From contig NC_019567.1 of NCBI RefSeq assembly GCF_000317895.1, positions 1,054,001 through 1,118,000 of the forward strand: 64,000 nt of DNA. Reading direction: 5' to 3'. Below the pieces are notes generated by a model that searched no databases, was not told the origin of the DNA, and worked only from the letters and a program-made list of their open reading frames with translations. Below are positions 8,945 through 17,479 of this stretch, piece after piece. Each line of letters opens with the position of its first letter. The first letter of the stretch is position 1. The translations under genes and the position numbers were made by a program. The DNA comes from Bdellovibrio bacteriovorus str. Tiberius. GTDB lineage: Bacteria > Bdellovibrionota > Bdellovibrionia > Bdellovibrionales > Bdellovibrionaceae.

Positions 8945-10755
8945 CAATTAACCTTGATCTTCTTTAAAGTAGGGGCCCGCACATTGGACTTGTCCGGTAC
9001 CAGCAGTTTTCTTGCCGGACCGGCTTGGCTGTTTCTTCCATAAGAATCAACAGCGATCAATTCCACTTCATATTCACCCGGCAAAAGATTTTTTAATGCC
9101 GTCGAGTTTTGCATGTATTTACTGCGTTTCAGTTCCTTGCCATCTTTGCGGATGGTCAGCCAGTATTCTTTCGCGCCTTCAACCGGATTCCAGGTCAGCT
9201 GCGTGCGACCGTCCATAGAAGCCTGCAAAGTGCCTTCGGCCGGCGTGAAGCTAGGGGCATTCAGCAATGGCAGGGGACTGACGGTCAGGATCTGTGAACT
9301 TGTGGTGCCCAGAACTTTGCCTTCTTTATTCAGTGCCTCGATGGAAGCAATGTAGCGGCCTGGGCGGGCTACTGGCGCCTGCACCTGCGTGTTCTGAACT
9401 TCTTTGACGTCAAAGCTTTGTGCCAGGGCAGGGTCTTCTTCTTCGGTGTGATATTTTACGCGCCATGCAGAGACGTTTTCAGTCTTATCCACTTTCCAGG
9501 AAAGGCCCAGGCGTGGTTTTTCAACATAGTACTGAACCATGTCTTTTTCAGGCATGGTGAAGTTGATCTGTACAGGAACGAATTCGACTTTGGCATTCAC
9601 CTGACTTGCAGGTTTGATCGTGAACTTCTGCACTTTGCCGATCGCCGGTTTTTCCGTGTCGACAAAGTAAGTCGTCATACGCCAGAAGTAAGTGCCGGCT
9701 TTCAGGCCCGGGGCCGTGAAGCTTTCTTCCTTGGTGAAGGTGTTGGTGGAGATTTTGTTTTTCAACTGTTCATCCGCCCACAATTCCAGGGTCATCTGGC
9801 GGGTGTCATCACCCTTTTGCCATTTAAAGGTCATATCATAAGGGGTCTGCACTGCAGGCACTTCAGCATCGGCAGTCGGGAAGACCATGGTCGGCGCATA
9901 GCGGGCCAGAACCTCGGTTTTATAGATAGCGCTTTCGGCAGCCACCGACCCTTGCGGATTTGTCGCTACAAGTTTCCAGTAGTGACGACCGAAGGGCAGT
10001 GAAGCCATAAGTTGATTTGCATTCGGAGCAGCCTTCATCAGCGGTTTCAGCTGTTTTCGGCTGGGGCCCACCCACAACGTGATGTTGGAATTAGGCGGGA
10101 AGCCCTGCCATTGGAACGGCACGGCTTCTGGGTTTTCAGCATCCATGGCCACGGGTTTCTGTGGCAGTGGAGTCAGGATTTTGACTTCTTCACGTGTGAT
10201 CAGGTCTTTGCTTTGGCCGTCAGATCCTTTGATGGAAGCTTTACCTTCCAAAACCTGAACGTCGACAGAATCGCCGCGGCCTTTGGAAAGACTTGCGGAA
10301 GCCTGGGACAGATCGACTTTACCGTTGGCGGAATTAAGCACCAGTCCCGGGGCATCGCCATCAGCGGCGCCGGTTTTGGCATTAACGAACAAGCTACCTT
10401 CCATCAAATCCAGGGCGATTTCGCCTTCGGATTTTTTGATCACGATCAGGGATTCCGGTTCCAGATCAAGATAGCGGTCTGAATCCACGAACTGAATGCG
10501 CACTTCGCCACGTTCACTGGTACGAATGGCTTCACCGTTGTACAAAGGTTCACCCGAATTGACGAGCTGCCACAACAGACGTGAAGCCGGACGGCGTTGA
10601 ATGTCTTCAACTACTTTTCCGACGTAGGCCAGCGGTTTTTCATTGGAATTGGAGGAACGTGTGTCAGCTGTGGACTGATACCAGAACCACGTTGCAGCAA
10701 AAACGGACGACGAGCTTAATGCAGCGATAAGCAGACGTTTCCACTGTTTTTTCAT
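8944..10755 (-). CDS. FecR domain protein with fibronectin-like repeats
   Basis: About 603 residues. A single N-terminal membrane segment (LLIAALSSSSVFAATWFWY) anchors a periplasmic FecR domain (about residues 40-190; NGEAIRTSERGEVRIQF, LMEGSLFV), followed by three or four fibronectin-like units of the W-x3-P/G-A-x2-Y type and a basic tail. FecR domains normally pass outer-membrane receptor state to anti-sigma factors. Here there is no sigma gene; the downstream partners are a barrel protein and an adenylate cyclase, so signalling may use cAMP. The start at MKKQWK is set by GAGGAGG eight bases upstream; the 13 extra residues of the longer frame contain that site and were rejected. Confidence 0.82.
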   Translation of the reverse strand: MKKQWKRLLIAALSSSSVFAATWFWYQSTADTRSSNSNEKPLAYVGKVVEDIQRRPASRLLWQLVNSGEPLYNGEAIRTSERGEVRIQFVDSDRYLDLEPESLIVIKKSEGEIALDLMEGSLFVNAKTGAADGDAPGLVLNSANGKVDLSQASASLSKGRGDSVDVQVLEGKASIKGSDGQSKDLITREEVKILTPLPQKPVAMDAENPEAVPFQWQGFPPNSNITLWVGPSRKQLKPLMKAAPNANQLMASLPFGRHYWKLVATNPQGSVAAESAIYKTEVLARYAPTMVFPTADAEVPAVQTPYDMTFKWQKGDDTRQMTLELWADEQLKNKISTNTFTKEESFTAPGLKAGTYFWRMTTYFVDTEKPAIGKVQKFTIKPASQVNAKVEFVPVQINFTMPEKDMVQYYVEKPRLGLSWKVDKTENVSAWRVKYHTEEEDPALAQSFDVKEVQNTQVQAPVARPGRYIASIEALNKEGKVLGTTSSQILTVSPLPLLNAPSFTPAEGTLQASMDGRTQLTWNPVEGAKEYWLTIRKDGKELKRSKYMQNSTALKNLLPGEYEVELIAVDSYGRNSQAGPARKLLVPDKSNVRAPTLKKIKVN

Positions 10756-10891
10756 CGATTCCTCCTCATACTTTTTTCGGAGTAAATGTCTCAATATTAA
10801 AGGGAGCTAAAGTCTAGGTCCGAGGGTGATGTAAAGAAATTGTGGAAAGTTTGCTGGAAGGCCTCTGGAAGATGGTCTAGAGTCTTGCCAT

Positions 10892-11368
10892 ATGGATAAC
10901 AACAAGAACTACATCACCCCCGAAGGTCTGGCTAAATTGAAGGCGGAATACCACGCGTTGATGCATGTGGAGCGTCCTAAATTGGTGGAAGTCGTTGCGT
11001 GGGCTGCCAGCAACGGGGACCGTTCGGAAAATGCGGACTATCAGTATGGCAAACGTCGTTTGCGCGAAATTGACCGTCGCGTGCATTTTCTGACCAAACG
11101 AATCGAAGACGCTGAGCTTGTTGATCCAAAGCAGATGAAGGGCACAACGGTGCTATTCAGTGCCACAGTCACATTGGCCAATGAAGAGGGTGATGAAGTT
11201 GTGTATCAGATCGTTGGTGAAGACGAGTTTGATCCGAAGGCGGGCAAGATCTCGTGGAAGTCCCCTGTGGCGCGCGCGCTTCTTGGAAAAAAATTAGGAG
11301 ATGAGGTTCGAATCGTCAAACCTGCTGGCGAAGAGTTCGTAACTATTGAGAACGTGGAGTTTAAGTAA
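10892..11368 (+). CDS. greB: transcription elongation factor GreB
   Basis: 158 residues, the family's usual length. GreA/GreB factors enter the secondary channel of stalled RNA polymerase and trigger transcript cleavage. The N-terminal coiled coil (residues 1-75) has the acidic tip NGDRSENADYQYGK, whose Asp and Glu complete the cleavage site. The C-terminal FKBP-like domain contains ISWKSPVARALLGKKLGDEV. The motif ENADYQYGKRRLREIDRR points to GreB rather than GreA. It is a single gene with its own terminator. No strong Shine-Dalgarno precedes the ATG, but the N-terminus aligns with the family. Confidence 0.95.
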   Translation: MDNNKNYITPEGLAKLKAEYHALMHVERPKLVEVVAWAASNGDRSENADYQYGKRRLREIDRRVHFLTKRIEDAELVDPKQMKGTTVLFSATVTLANEEGDEVVYQIVGEDEFDPKAGKISWKSPVARALLGKKLGDEVRIVKPAGEEFVTIENVEFK

Positions 11369-11409
11369 AATTTACAGATTCTGTCAGATCAGCTTCAAAC
11401 GAATCTTCG

Positions 11410-11438
11410 AAGGGATGTTTCAATGGCATCCCTTTTTT
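11410..11438 (+). terminator. intrinsic terminator after greB
   Basis: Stem AAGGGATG / CATCCCTT with a 9-base loop, running into a row of six T. It lies 42 bases after the greB stop and before the next gene on the same strand. Confidence 0.9.
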
Positions 11439-11494
11439 ATTGGTTGTCTTTGTCCGCACATTTTAGCAGACTCCCGCGCATAGCAGGGGGAGCT

Positions 11495-12004
11495 ATGAAA
11501 CTTATCACTAAGATCAGCATCTATCTTTTCGCATTCGCCGTTGTTTTTGCCCACGTTGAAACCGTTGAAGCCAAGCGCCGCGGCAATCGTGAGGAATCCT
11601 GGGATCAGAACCGCCAGAGCGAAGACTCTAGTTACGAACAAAGCGCATCTTTGGATGAATCTGCCAGTGATTCCGATCTGGTGCGTGCGGTGAATGATCG
11701 CCGTCGTGAAGACTTTGTTGAAGGTGGCAGCCTGACAGTTGTTAAGATCCTGCCGGACGACAGCAGTGGTTTAGAGCATCAAAAGTGGGTGGTTCGTCTT
11801 TCCAATGGCGAGCTTATGCAGGCTGTGTATAATCTTGATATGTGCCCACGTGTCCCACTGAAGGTGGGGGACGTTATTGCCATGGGCGGGCAATTTATCT
11901 GGACCAATAAGGGTGGACTGCTTCACTGGCTTCACCATGATCCCCGCGGCAGACGCCCGGATGGATACGTGTACGTGAACGGGCAGTACTACTGTAAGGA
12001 GTAA
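11495..12004 (+). CDS. DUF3465 secreted protein
   Basis: About 169 residues. A signal peptide (MKLITKISIYLFAFAVVFAHVETVEA) is followed by a basic, Ser/Asp/Glu-rich linker and a C-terminal DUF3465 domain (from about residue 85): EHQKWVVRLSNGELMQAVYNLD, then GDVIAMGGQFIWTNKGGLLHWLHHDPRGRRPDGY. The His-rich tip is typical of the family. DUF3465 is a small beta-barrel (OB-like) domain of unknown role. The ATG at 11495 follows AGGGGGAG; the longer frame from 11423 would start inside the greB terminator. The next gene begins two bases after its stop, so they probably form an operon. Confidence 0.8.
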   Translation: MKLITKISIYLFAFAVVFAHVETVEAKRRGNREESWDQNRQSEDSSYEQSASLDESASDSDLVRAVNDRRREDFVEGGSLTVVKILPDDSSGLEHQKWVVRLSNGELMQAVYNLDMCPRVPLKVGDVIAMGGQFIWTNKGGLLHWLHHDPRGRRPDGYVYVNGQYYCKE

Positions 12005-12006
12005 AC

Positions 12007-13011
12007 TTGCAACGACTGAACCTGATTCCATGTGCAGCGCCTTTTTGGGCCGACAGCGGTCACGGTCAGACATTGTGGGCGCACTTTTTAAAGTCCGCTG
12101 AGCTATCACATTTTGGTAAAAAATTTGAAGTCGATCTTCCTGACGGGGATCGACTTTTTTGTTCCTGGATCGAAGGTCACACCAATCTGGTGGTCAGCCT
12201 TTTCCATGGTCTTTCCGGGGATGTCACATCGGACTATATGCAAAGAACCGCGTTGATCTGTCAGCAACTGGGGCATTCCGTTGTGCTGGTCAATCACCGT
12301 GGCGCGGGTGAAGGCGCTCCTTTCGCCAAACGACCGTACCATTCCGGCAGTGCCGAGGACGTGTCCGTGGTGCTGGGGCAGCTTCGTCAGATGTTCCCGA
12401 ATAAAAAGCACATTTCTGTCGGGTACTCTTTAAGCGGTAACATCATGCTGTGTCTGCTGGGCGGGTACGGCGGCAAGAACAAGCCTGACGGGGCAATCAC
12501 GGTCAATGCACCGTTGAATCTGCAATCAGGTTCTTTGCTATTGAAATCCGGATTTAACCGCGTCTATGACATGCGTTTTGTTCTGCGCCTGCGCAAGCTG
12601 GTGGAAGAAAAACACCGCATGGGGCTGATCACTGAAAAATATGAAATTCCCAAGTGGGCCACAGTCTGGGATATGGATCAGATTTACACGGCTCCAGCAT
12701 CGGGATTTGCCAGCCGCGAGGACTATTATCAGCGCTGTTCTTCGATTCAGTATGTTGCAGGCATTGATGTGCCGACGTACACGCTGACTTCGGCCGATGA
12801 TCCGTTTGTGGATGTTGGCGACTATTTGCGCGCGCCATTCTCAAAGCATGTGCAATTGCATATTGAAAAGCGCGGTGGCCATATGGGCTATCTGCATCGC
12901 CAGTCATTGCCGATTGGTGGTACGCGCTGGCTGGATTATTATCTGCACGAGGCTTTACGAGGTCTTGAAAGCACACTCAGTGAAAAGGTTCCAGCGCTGG
13001 CGCCAAAGTGA
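12007..13011 (+). CDS. YheT-like alpha/beta hydrolase
   Basis: 334 residues. Alpha/beta hydrolase of the YheT/ABHD1-3 group (hydrolase_4 type). Visible motifs are the oxyanion region LFHGLSGDVTSDYM, NHRGAGEG, the nucleophile elbow GYSLSGN (Ser), an Asp near SADDPFVD and a His in EKRGGHMGYL, which together form a full catalytic triad. The natural substrate of this family is not settled; ester or lipid hydrolysis is likely. The start is a TTG two bases after the preceding stop, with TAAGGAG upstream. The 3' end overlaps the convergent glycosyltransferase gene by 57 bases. Confidence 0.88.
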   Translation: MQRLNLIPCAAPFWADSGHGQTLWAHFLKSAELSHFGKKFEVDLPDGDRLFCSWIEGHTNLVVSLFHGLSGDVTSDYMQRTALICQQLGHSVVLVNHRGAGEGAPFAKRPYHSGSAEDVSVVLGQLRQMFPNKKHISVGYSLSGNIMLCLLGGYGGKNKPDGAITVNAPLNLQSGSLLLKSGFNRVYDMRFVLRLRKLVEEKHRMGLITEKYEIPKWATVWDMDQIYTAPASGFASREDYYQRCSSIQYVAGIDVPTYTLTSADDPFVDVGDYLRAPFSKHVQLHIEKRGGHMGYLHRQSLPIGGTRWLDYYLHEALRGLESTLSEKVPALAPK

Positions 13012-13653
13012 AAAACCTGGCAGCGTTTGTCCTGATTCAAATACCGGAATTTCCAAAACACGAAGCTGCTGACGGCGAATTCCGCCCAGCAGTTGCGGTC
13101 CCAGATACCAACCCGTGAATTTACGGGGCTCCGTCGCCAGTTTTTCGATGGCGGCTTTCTTAAATAGCAGAATTTCGCTTAACGGATCCTGCGGCCCTTG
13201 TGGGAACTTGTCGCGCAAAATGCGGTTGAAGCTGTCCTCCATCTGCTGACGGGGGTGGGGCGTTTTCAGGAAGGGGCTGTCTTTTTTCTTGTAGCGGTCG
13301 CCCCAGCAGACTTCAAAATTTTCTTCGGTCATCAGGTTCTGCAGCAGTTTGAAGTAATCACCCAGGGGTGTGTTCATGTCCACGGATGTGATGGCTGAAA
13401 AAGGGGCTTGGCTGCTTTTTAAGCCCTGCCACAAGCTGGCCGCGCGGCCCAGTTTCCTGGAGTTTTGCAGAACGCGCACGGGGCCTTCTGTCGGGGGCAC
13501 CGCGCAGCCTTTTTCTGCCACAACGATGACTTCGTAATTCAGTGGGAACTTGGCAAAAAAACCGCGCAGGTCACGCAAGTAAGCCGGAAGCATTTCCGGA
13601 TGTTCCAAATAAACAATCAGTGAGCAGTGCGGGGTTGACACAGAAGATTCCAT
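12955..13653 (-). CDS. GT2-like glycosyltransferase
   Basis: About 232 residues, a small cytoplasmic GT-A fold enzyme. Family 2 features are SLIVYLEHPEMLPAYLRDL at the N-terminus, YEVIVVAEKG, a degenerate DxD region (SVDMNTPLGD) and a C-terminal WNLF segment. It lacks the membrane anchor of dolichol-phosphate mannose synthases. The ATG at 13653 lies only 17 bases from the divergent Agl23-like gene, and a TTG at 13671 is the only longer alternative. The pairing suggests that both act in the same sugar-transfer pathway for the envelope. Its last 57 bases overlap the 3' end of the hydrolase gene. Confidence 0.72.
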   Translation of the reverse strand: MESSVSTPHCSLIVYLEHPEMLPAYLRDLRGFFAKFPLNYEVIVVAEKGCAVPPTEGPVRVLQNSRKLGRAASLWQGLKSSQAPFSAITSVDMNTPLGDYFKLLQNLMTEENFEVCWGDRYKKKDSPFLKTPHPRQQMEDSFNRILRDKFPQGPQDPLSEILLFKKAAIEKLATEPRKFTGWYLGPQLLGGIRRQQLRVLEIPVFESGQTLPGFSLWRQRWNLFTECAFKTS

Positions 13654-13662
13654 CTTTACGAT
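13635..13662 (+). promoter_or_regulatory. sigma-70-like promoter giving a near-leaderless transcript
   Basis: A perfect -35 TTGACA (13635-13640), 16-base spacer and -10 TACGAT (13657-13662) point at the ATG at 13671. Transcription would begin within a base or two of the start codon, which agrees with the absence of any Shine-Dalgarno there. The promoter lies inside the first codons of the divergent glycosyltransferase gene. Confidence 0.5.
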
Positions 13663-13670
13663 AGTTAACA

Positions 13671-15191
13671 ATGAAATCTTTCAAGGTCACGAACTTCTCT
13701 CATGCGGCTTTCTGGGCGGGGCTTTTCCTGCTGGCTTTGATCAGTCGTTTTGCTCTTTTGACCAACAAACCCATTCACTTTGACGAAAGCATCAACGGCT
13801 GGTTCGTGATGCAGATGTCAAAGCTGGGGTATTACAAGTACGATCCCAACAATTATCACGGCCCGATGTATTTCTATGTGCTGCAGGGCTTTGAAGCCTT
13901 GTGGGGCCGCAGTCTGGAGACCCTGCGGGCGGTGCCGGCCCTGTTCAGTGTGCTGAGTGTGATTATTCTGGCGTGGGGAGCTTTGCGGCCCAAAGCGGTG
14001 AACATGGTGATGGCGGTGCTGGTTTTGCTCAGCCCGGCCTTTATTTTCTTTGGCCGCTCCGGGATTCATGAAATGCCGTTTGTGTTCTTCCAGCTGGTCG
14101 CTGGCATGGGAATCTTGCGCTGGATTGGCCGTCAGGATGAAAAAGCCCTGGGCCTTTTCCTGATCGGGCTGTGGGGCATGATGGCCCTGAAAGAAACTTT
14201 CGTGATCACCATGTTTGCCTGGGTGGTGGCCTTTTTGACGCTGGGCTGGAGCCACCTGCGCACGATGTTTTCCCTGGAAACAATTCGTCTTGCGTGGAGC
14301 GGCCGGTTGACGGTGCTGACTGTGTTGCTGCTTTTGATTTTCCTGCAACTGTTCACCGGCTTTTACCAGAATCTTGGGGGCATTGTTGATTTCTTCAAAT
14401 CCGTGCTGCCGTGGCTGAAAACAGGAGTCCATGGTCATGGTCACGAAAAAAGCGCGTGGTACTGGCTGCAGGTGCTTTACACGGCAGAGCCTTTGGTTCT
14501 GTTCGGGGGACTGCTGGCCGTTGTCGGCGTTTTCTCCAAGCGCAAAGAATTGCGCGCAGTCAGTGTGTTTTCTTTGGTACAGCTGCTGGTGTATTCGTTG
14601 ATTCCTTATAAGACCGTGTGGTGTGTGCTGTCACTGGTATGGGGTTTCTATTTTGTCCTGGCGATAACGCTGGTGAACGCTTTTGAAACCCGTTTTCTGG
14701 GACGTCACGTACTGGCTGGTGTGGCGCTGGTATTGGCGGCTGTGGGGCTTCGCAGTGTCTGGATTTCCGTTTATCAAAGACCCATTGATTTGACGCATCC
14801 TTATGTTTACGTCAATTCCACCTATGAGCTGGTGCAGGTTTCTGACCTTATCACCAAAAATATTCTGGAAAAACCTTCGTTGGCCCAACAAAGAATGCAA
14901 GTCGGCATGAAAGAACAGTGGCCATGGCCGTGGCTTTTGCGCTATGCAAATAATTTGTCGTATGAGCTTTGCAGCAAACGTGTTCAGGAAAATGCCGCTG
15001 TGTATTTCTGCGACTATGGGGTCGCAGACCCGCTGGAACTTTTGTTGAACGAACCTTATTGGAAGCTTGAAGTGGTCTTCCGCCAGTCGCGGGAACCTTC
15101 TTTGATTTATCTGCGCAAAGCTGATTTTGATATGACTGATTACAAAGGGCCTATGCAAAGCGTGGGGCCCAAGTTGGAGGAGTCTCCGTGA
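13671..15191 (+). CDS. TIGR03663/Agl23-like membrane glycosyltransferase (GT39-type)
   Basis: 506 residues, a polytopic inner-membrane protein with about 10-11 hydrophobic segments. The first extramembrane loop carries the GT39-type acidic pair in HFDESINGWF (about residues 37-46), followed by DPNNYHGPMYFY, the signature of TIGR03663 (flippase-associated Agl23). Members are thought to transfer sugars from polyprenyl-phosphate carriers on the outer side of the membrane. There is no ribosome binding site before the ATG, but a perfect TTGACA promoter suggests leaderless translation. It overlaps the following transglycosylase by four bases (GTGA), so the two are coupled. Confidence 0.85.
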   Translation: MKSFKVTNFSHAAFWAGLFLLALISRFALLTNKPIHFDESINGWFVMQMSKLGYYKYDPNNYHGPMYFYVLQGFEALWGRSLETLRAVPALFSVLSVIILAWGALRPKAVNMVMAVLVLLSPAFIFFGRSGIHEMPFVFFQLVAGMGILRWIGRQDEKALGLFLIGLWGMMALKETFVITMFAWVVAFLTLGWSHLRTMFSLETIRLAWSGRLTVLTVLLLLIFLQLFTGFYQNLGGIVDFFKSVLPWLKTGVHGHGHEKSAWYWLQVLYTAEPLVLFGGLLAVVGVFSKRKELRAVSVFSLVQLLVYSLIPYKTVWCVLSLVWGFYFVLAITLVNAFETRFLGRHVLAGVALVLAAVGLRSVWISVYQRPIDLTHPYVYVNSTYELVQVSDLITKNILEKPSLAQQRMQVGMKEQWPWPWLLRYANNLSYELCSKRVQENAAVYFCDYGVADPLELLLNEPYWKLEVVFRQSREPSLIYLRKADFDMTDYKGPMQSVGPKLEESP

Positions 15192-17416
15192 AAAGAATGA
15201 TCATGGCCGGTGGCCTTCTTATTGGAAGTGCGGCTTTCGCCCAAGTGCAAAAAGTGGATGTAAAAAAAGAGCTGCCGAAAGATCCGGTCGTGGATCTTTA
15301 TAAGATCGCTGATGCAAAGAAAGCAGTGAAGCTTTCACCGCTTTCGCAGCTGAAAGATTATGAAATTCACCTGAAATGGGCCGAGTGTGCGCGTCTGGCG
15401 CCACAGGTATTCACAAGCAACAAGGATCTGCGCGGTTGGGTTGGTGTCAGCTGGCTGCATTGTCTGGACGAATCCCAGAAAAAGGTCAAAGACCGCGCGG
15501 CCGTGGATCGTGCACTGACCACAATGGAGGCGCACAAGGATCTTTTCCGCAATGGACCGTGGTCCGCAAATCTTGAGAAATATTATCTGGATTTCAAGAT
15601 GGTGCAGCTGGAAGATCAGGTGACCCGCAAGAATAAAAAAGCCGCGGTCAGCATTGATGCTTTGTTGTCCAGTGCAGCGGTGATGAATCGCGAACAGAAA
15701 TCCAAGGCTTATCAACTGCTGGGTGATCTGGCGATGCTTGATAATAACTATAACGAAGCGCAGTTCTTCTTTGAACAGGCGCAGGATCAAAAAGATTCCA
15801 AATATCTTCAGGAAAAACTGGATTTCATTGCCAAAACAAAAACGACGGCGATGCCGCCAGCAAAGACGGCCACCGTGGCGCCGGAAATCGCCGGGGATGA
15901 AGCCAAGATTGAAGAGCGCATTCGTCTGGCGCAAAAGCAGAACGATCCGATCGCGGCCTTAAAAGACAGTGTGCAGATTCTGAATGAATATCCGGGCAGC
16001 CGCGCCGCGCGCCGCCTGAAAGACAAGCCGTTGGAGATTTACAATTCTCTTAGCGAAAAGCTGGTCAAGGTCAAAGCTCTGAATGAAATGGAAGAAGCCG
16101 ACACCGCCCGCTTGATGGAATGGGCGCACAACATGCATCGTCGTGCGGATTATTCGGGTTCATTGTCGTTAGCACTGAAGGCCCTGGATAAGAGTCCCCA
16201 GGCGCCATCCACGACATCGGCTCTTTGGATTGCCAGTCGCTCGGCGCATTTCCTGGGTCAGTATGACAAAGCGCTGGAGCTTTATAAAAAACTGTACACT
16301 TATCATCTGGGTTCGGATGAAGCCGCTGAAGCGCTGTTCCGCGCAAGTTTGATTTATTTCCGCAAGCAGGACTATGCAAGCTCTTCCGCATTGTTGGAGC
16401 GCCTGTTGCAGCAGGGGCGGGATCGTTATGAGTTGAACGGGCAGTACTGGCTTGTGCGCTCTTTGCAGGAAAGCAAGTCCGAGCGTGCGCACCAGGCTGC
16501 GGCAGATTTGATCGAACGCTATCCGTTTTCTTATTATGGTCTGCGCCTGCGCGCGGAATCGCAAAAAGGCAAACTGTCCTGGCCGGATAATAAAGACAAG
16601 GCTCCGGCGCTGGGGAATGAATTCTTTGTGGTGGGCGCGCAAAAAAATGCGTGGCACCGTTTCAAGGTTTTGTCCGAAGCCGGTTGGGTGAGCGAAGCGC
16701 AGGAAGAATTGTCGTCTGTGCCATTCTTAAAAGATGCCACGTTGAAAGTGCAACTGGCAGAAAAACTGGTGGAGCGTCATCAGTACGTGACAGCAATACG
16801 CTGGATCAACGAAGCCATGGAAGCTGACCCACGTCTGCGTCGCGAGCAATTTGTAAAGATCGGATACCCGGAAGCCTTCGCCAGTCTGTATCAAGCTGAG
16901 GCGGAACGTTATGGCGTCGACGCGGTTTTGTTTAAAAGTCTGACCCGTCAGGAAAGTGCCTTCAATCTGAAGGCGGTCTCGACCTCGAATGCTCTGGGGT
17001 TGATGCAGATGATTCCACCGACAGCTCAAGAGGTGTCCAAAAAACTGGGCATGAAAGTGGAGCTTCCCGACGACATGTTCCGTCCTGAAGTGAACATCCC
17101 GATGGGCTCTTTCTATGTATCCCAGATGTTAGACCAGTTCCAGGGCAGCGTTCCTTTCGCTCTGGCGGCATATAACGCAGGACCCTATCGGATGAAGTTG
17201 TGGATCGATGCAAGAACTGAGGTCAGCGAACTACTTACCAAACCCAGCTCGGCTCCGGTGGATGAACTGTGGTTTGACGAGCTGCCATGGACGGAAACGA
17301 GCTTTTATGTGAAGGCCATTCTGCGCAACGTCCTGCTGTATCGACTCTCTGAGAAGGGCCAATACGAGGTAAATCCCGTCTTATGGCAGGATTTGCTCAA
17401 CAAAAAGGCAAAATAA
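15188..17416 (+). CDS. soluble lytic murein transglycosylase, Slt-like
   Basis: 742 residues, periplasmic. A signal peptide (cut after AFA near residue 18) is followed by a long alpha-helical superhelix of TPR-like repeats (about 30-560) as in Slt70, and a C-terminal SLT lysozyme-like domain. Catalytic Glu589 sits in RQESAFN, followed by NALGLMQMIPPTAQ and AAYNAGPYR. It cleaves the MurNAc-GlcNAc bond of peptidoglycan with 1,6-anhydro ring formation. The start is GTG, four bases inside the upstream gene, after GGAGGAG. The mltD gene follows after 63 bases under its own promoter. Such enzymes could serve self wall turnover or prey wall remodelling; sequence alone does not decide. Confidence 0.92.
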   Translation: MKRMIMAGGLLIGSAAFAQVQKVDVKKELPKDPVVDLYKIADAKKAVKLSPLSQLKDYEIHLKWAECARLAPQVFTSNKDLRGWVGVSWLHCLDESQKKVKDRAAVDRALTTMEAHKDLFRNGPWSANLEKYYLDFKMVQLEDQVTRKNKKAAVSIDALLSSAAVMNREQKSKAYQLLGDLAMLDNNYNEAQFFFEQAQDQKDSKYLQEKLDFIAKTKTTAMPPAKTATVAPEIAGDEAKIEERIRLAQKQNDPIAALKDSVQILNEYPGSRAARRLKDKPLEIYNSLSEKLVKVKALNEMEEADTARLMEWAHNMHRRADYSGSLSLALKALDKSPQAPSTTSALWIASRSAHFLGQYDKALELYKKLYTYHLGSDEAAEALFRASLIYFRKQDYASSSALLERLLQQGRDRYELNGQYWLVRSLQESKSERAHQAAADLIERYPFSYYGLRLRAESQKGKLSWPDNKDKAPALGNEFFVVGAQKNAWHRFKVLSEAGWVSEAQEELSSVPFLKDATLKVQLAEKLVERHQYVTAIRWINEAMEADPRLRREQFVKIGYPEAFASLYQAEAERYGVDAVLFKSLTRQESAFNLKAVSTSNALGLMQMIPPTAQEVSKKLGMKVELPDDMFRPEVNIPMGSFYVSQMLDQFQGSVPFALAAYNAGPYRMKLWIDARTEVSELLTKPSSAPVDELWFDELPWTETSFYVKAILRNVLLYRLSEKGQYEVNPVLWQDLLNKKAK

Positions 17417-17479
17417 GGGCGTTGTTTTATTGAAAAATCCTCTCGAGTTTTGTAGCCTGAAAACTCAGTCGGAGGACTC

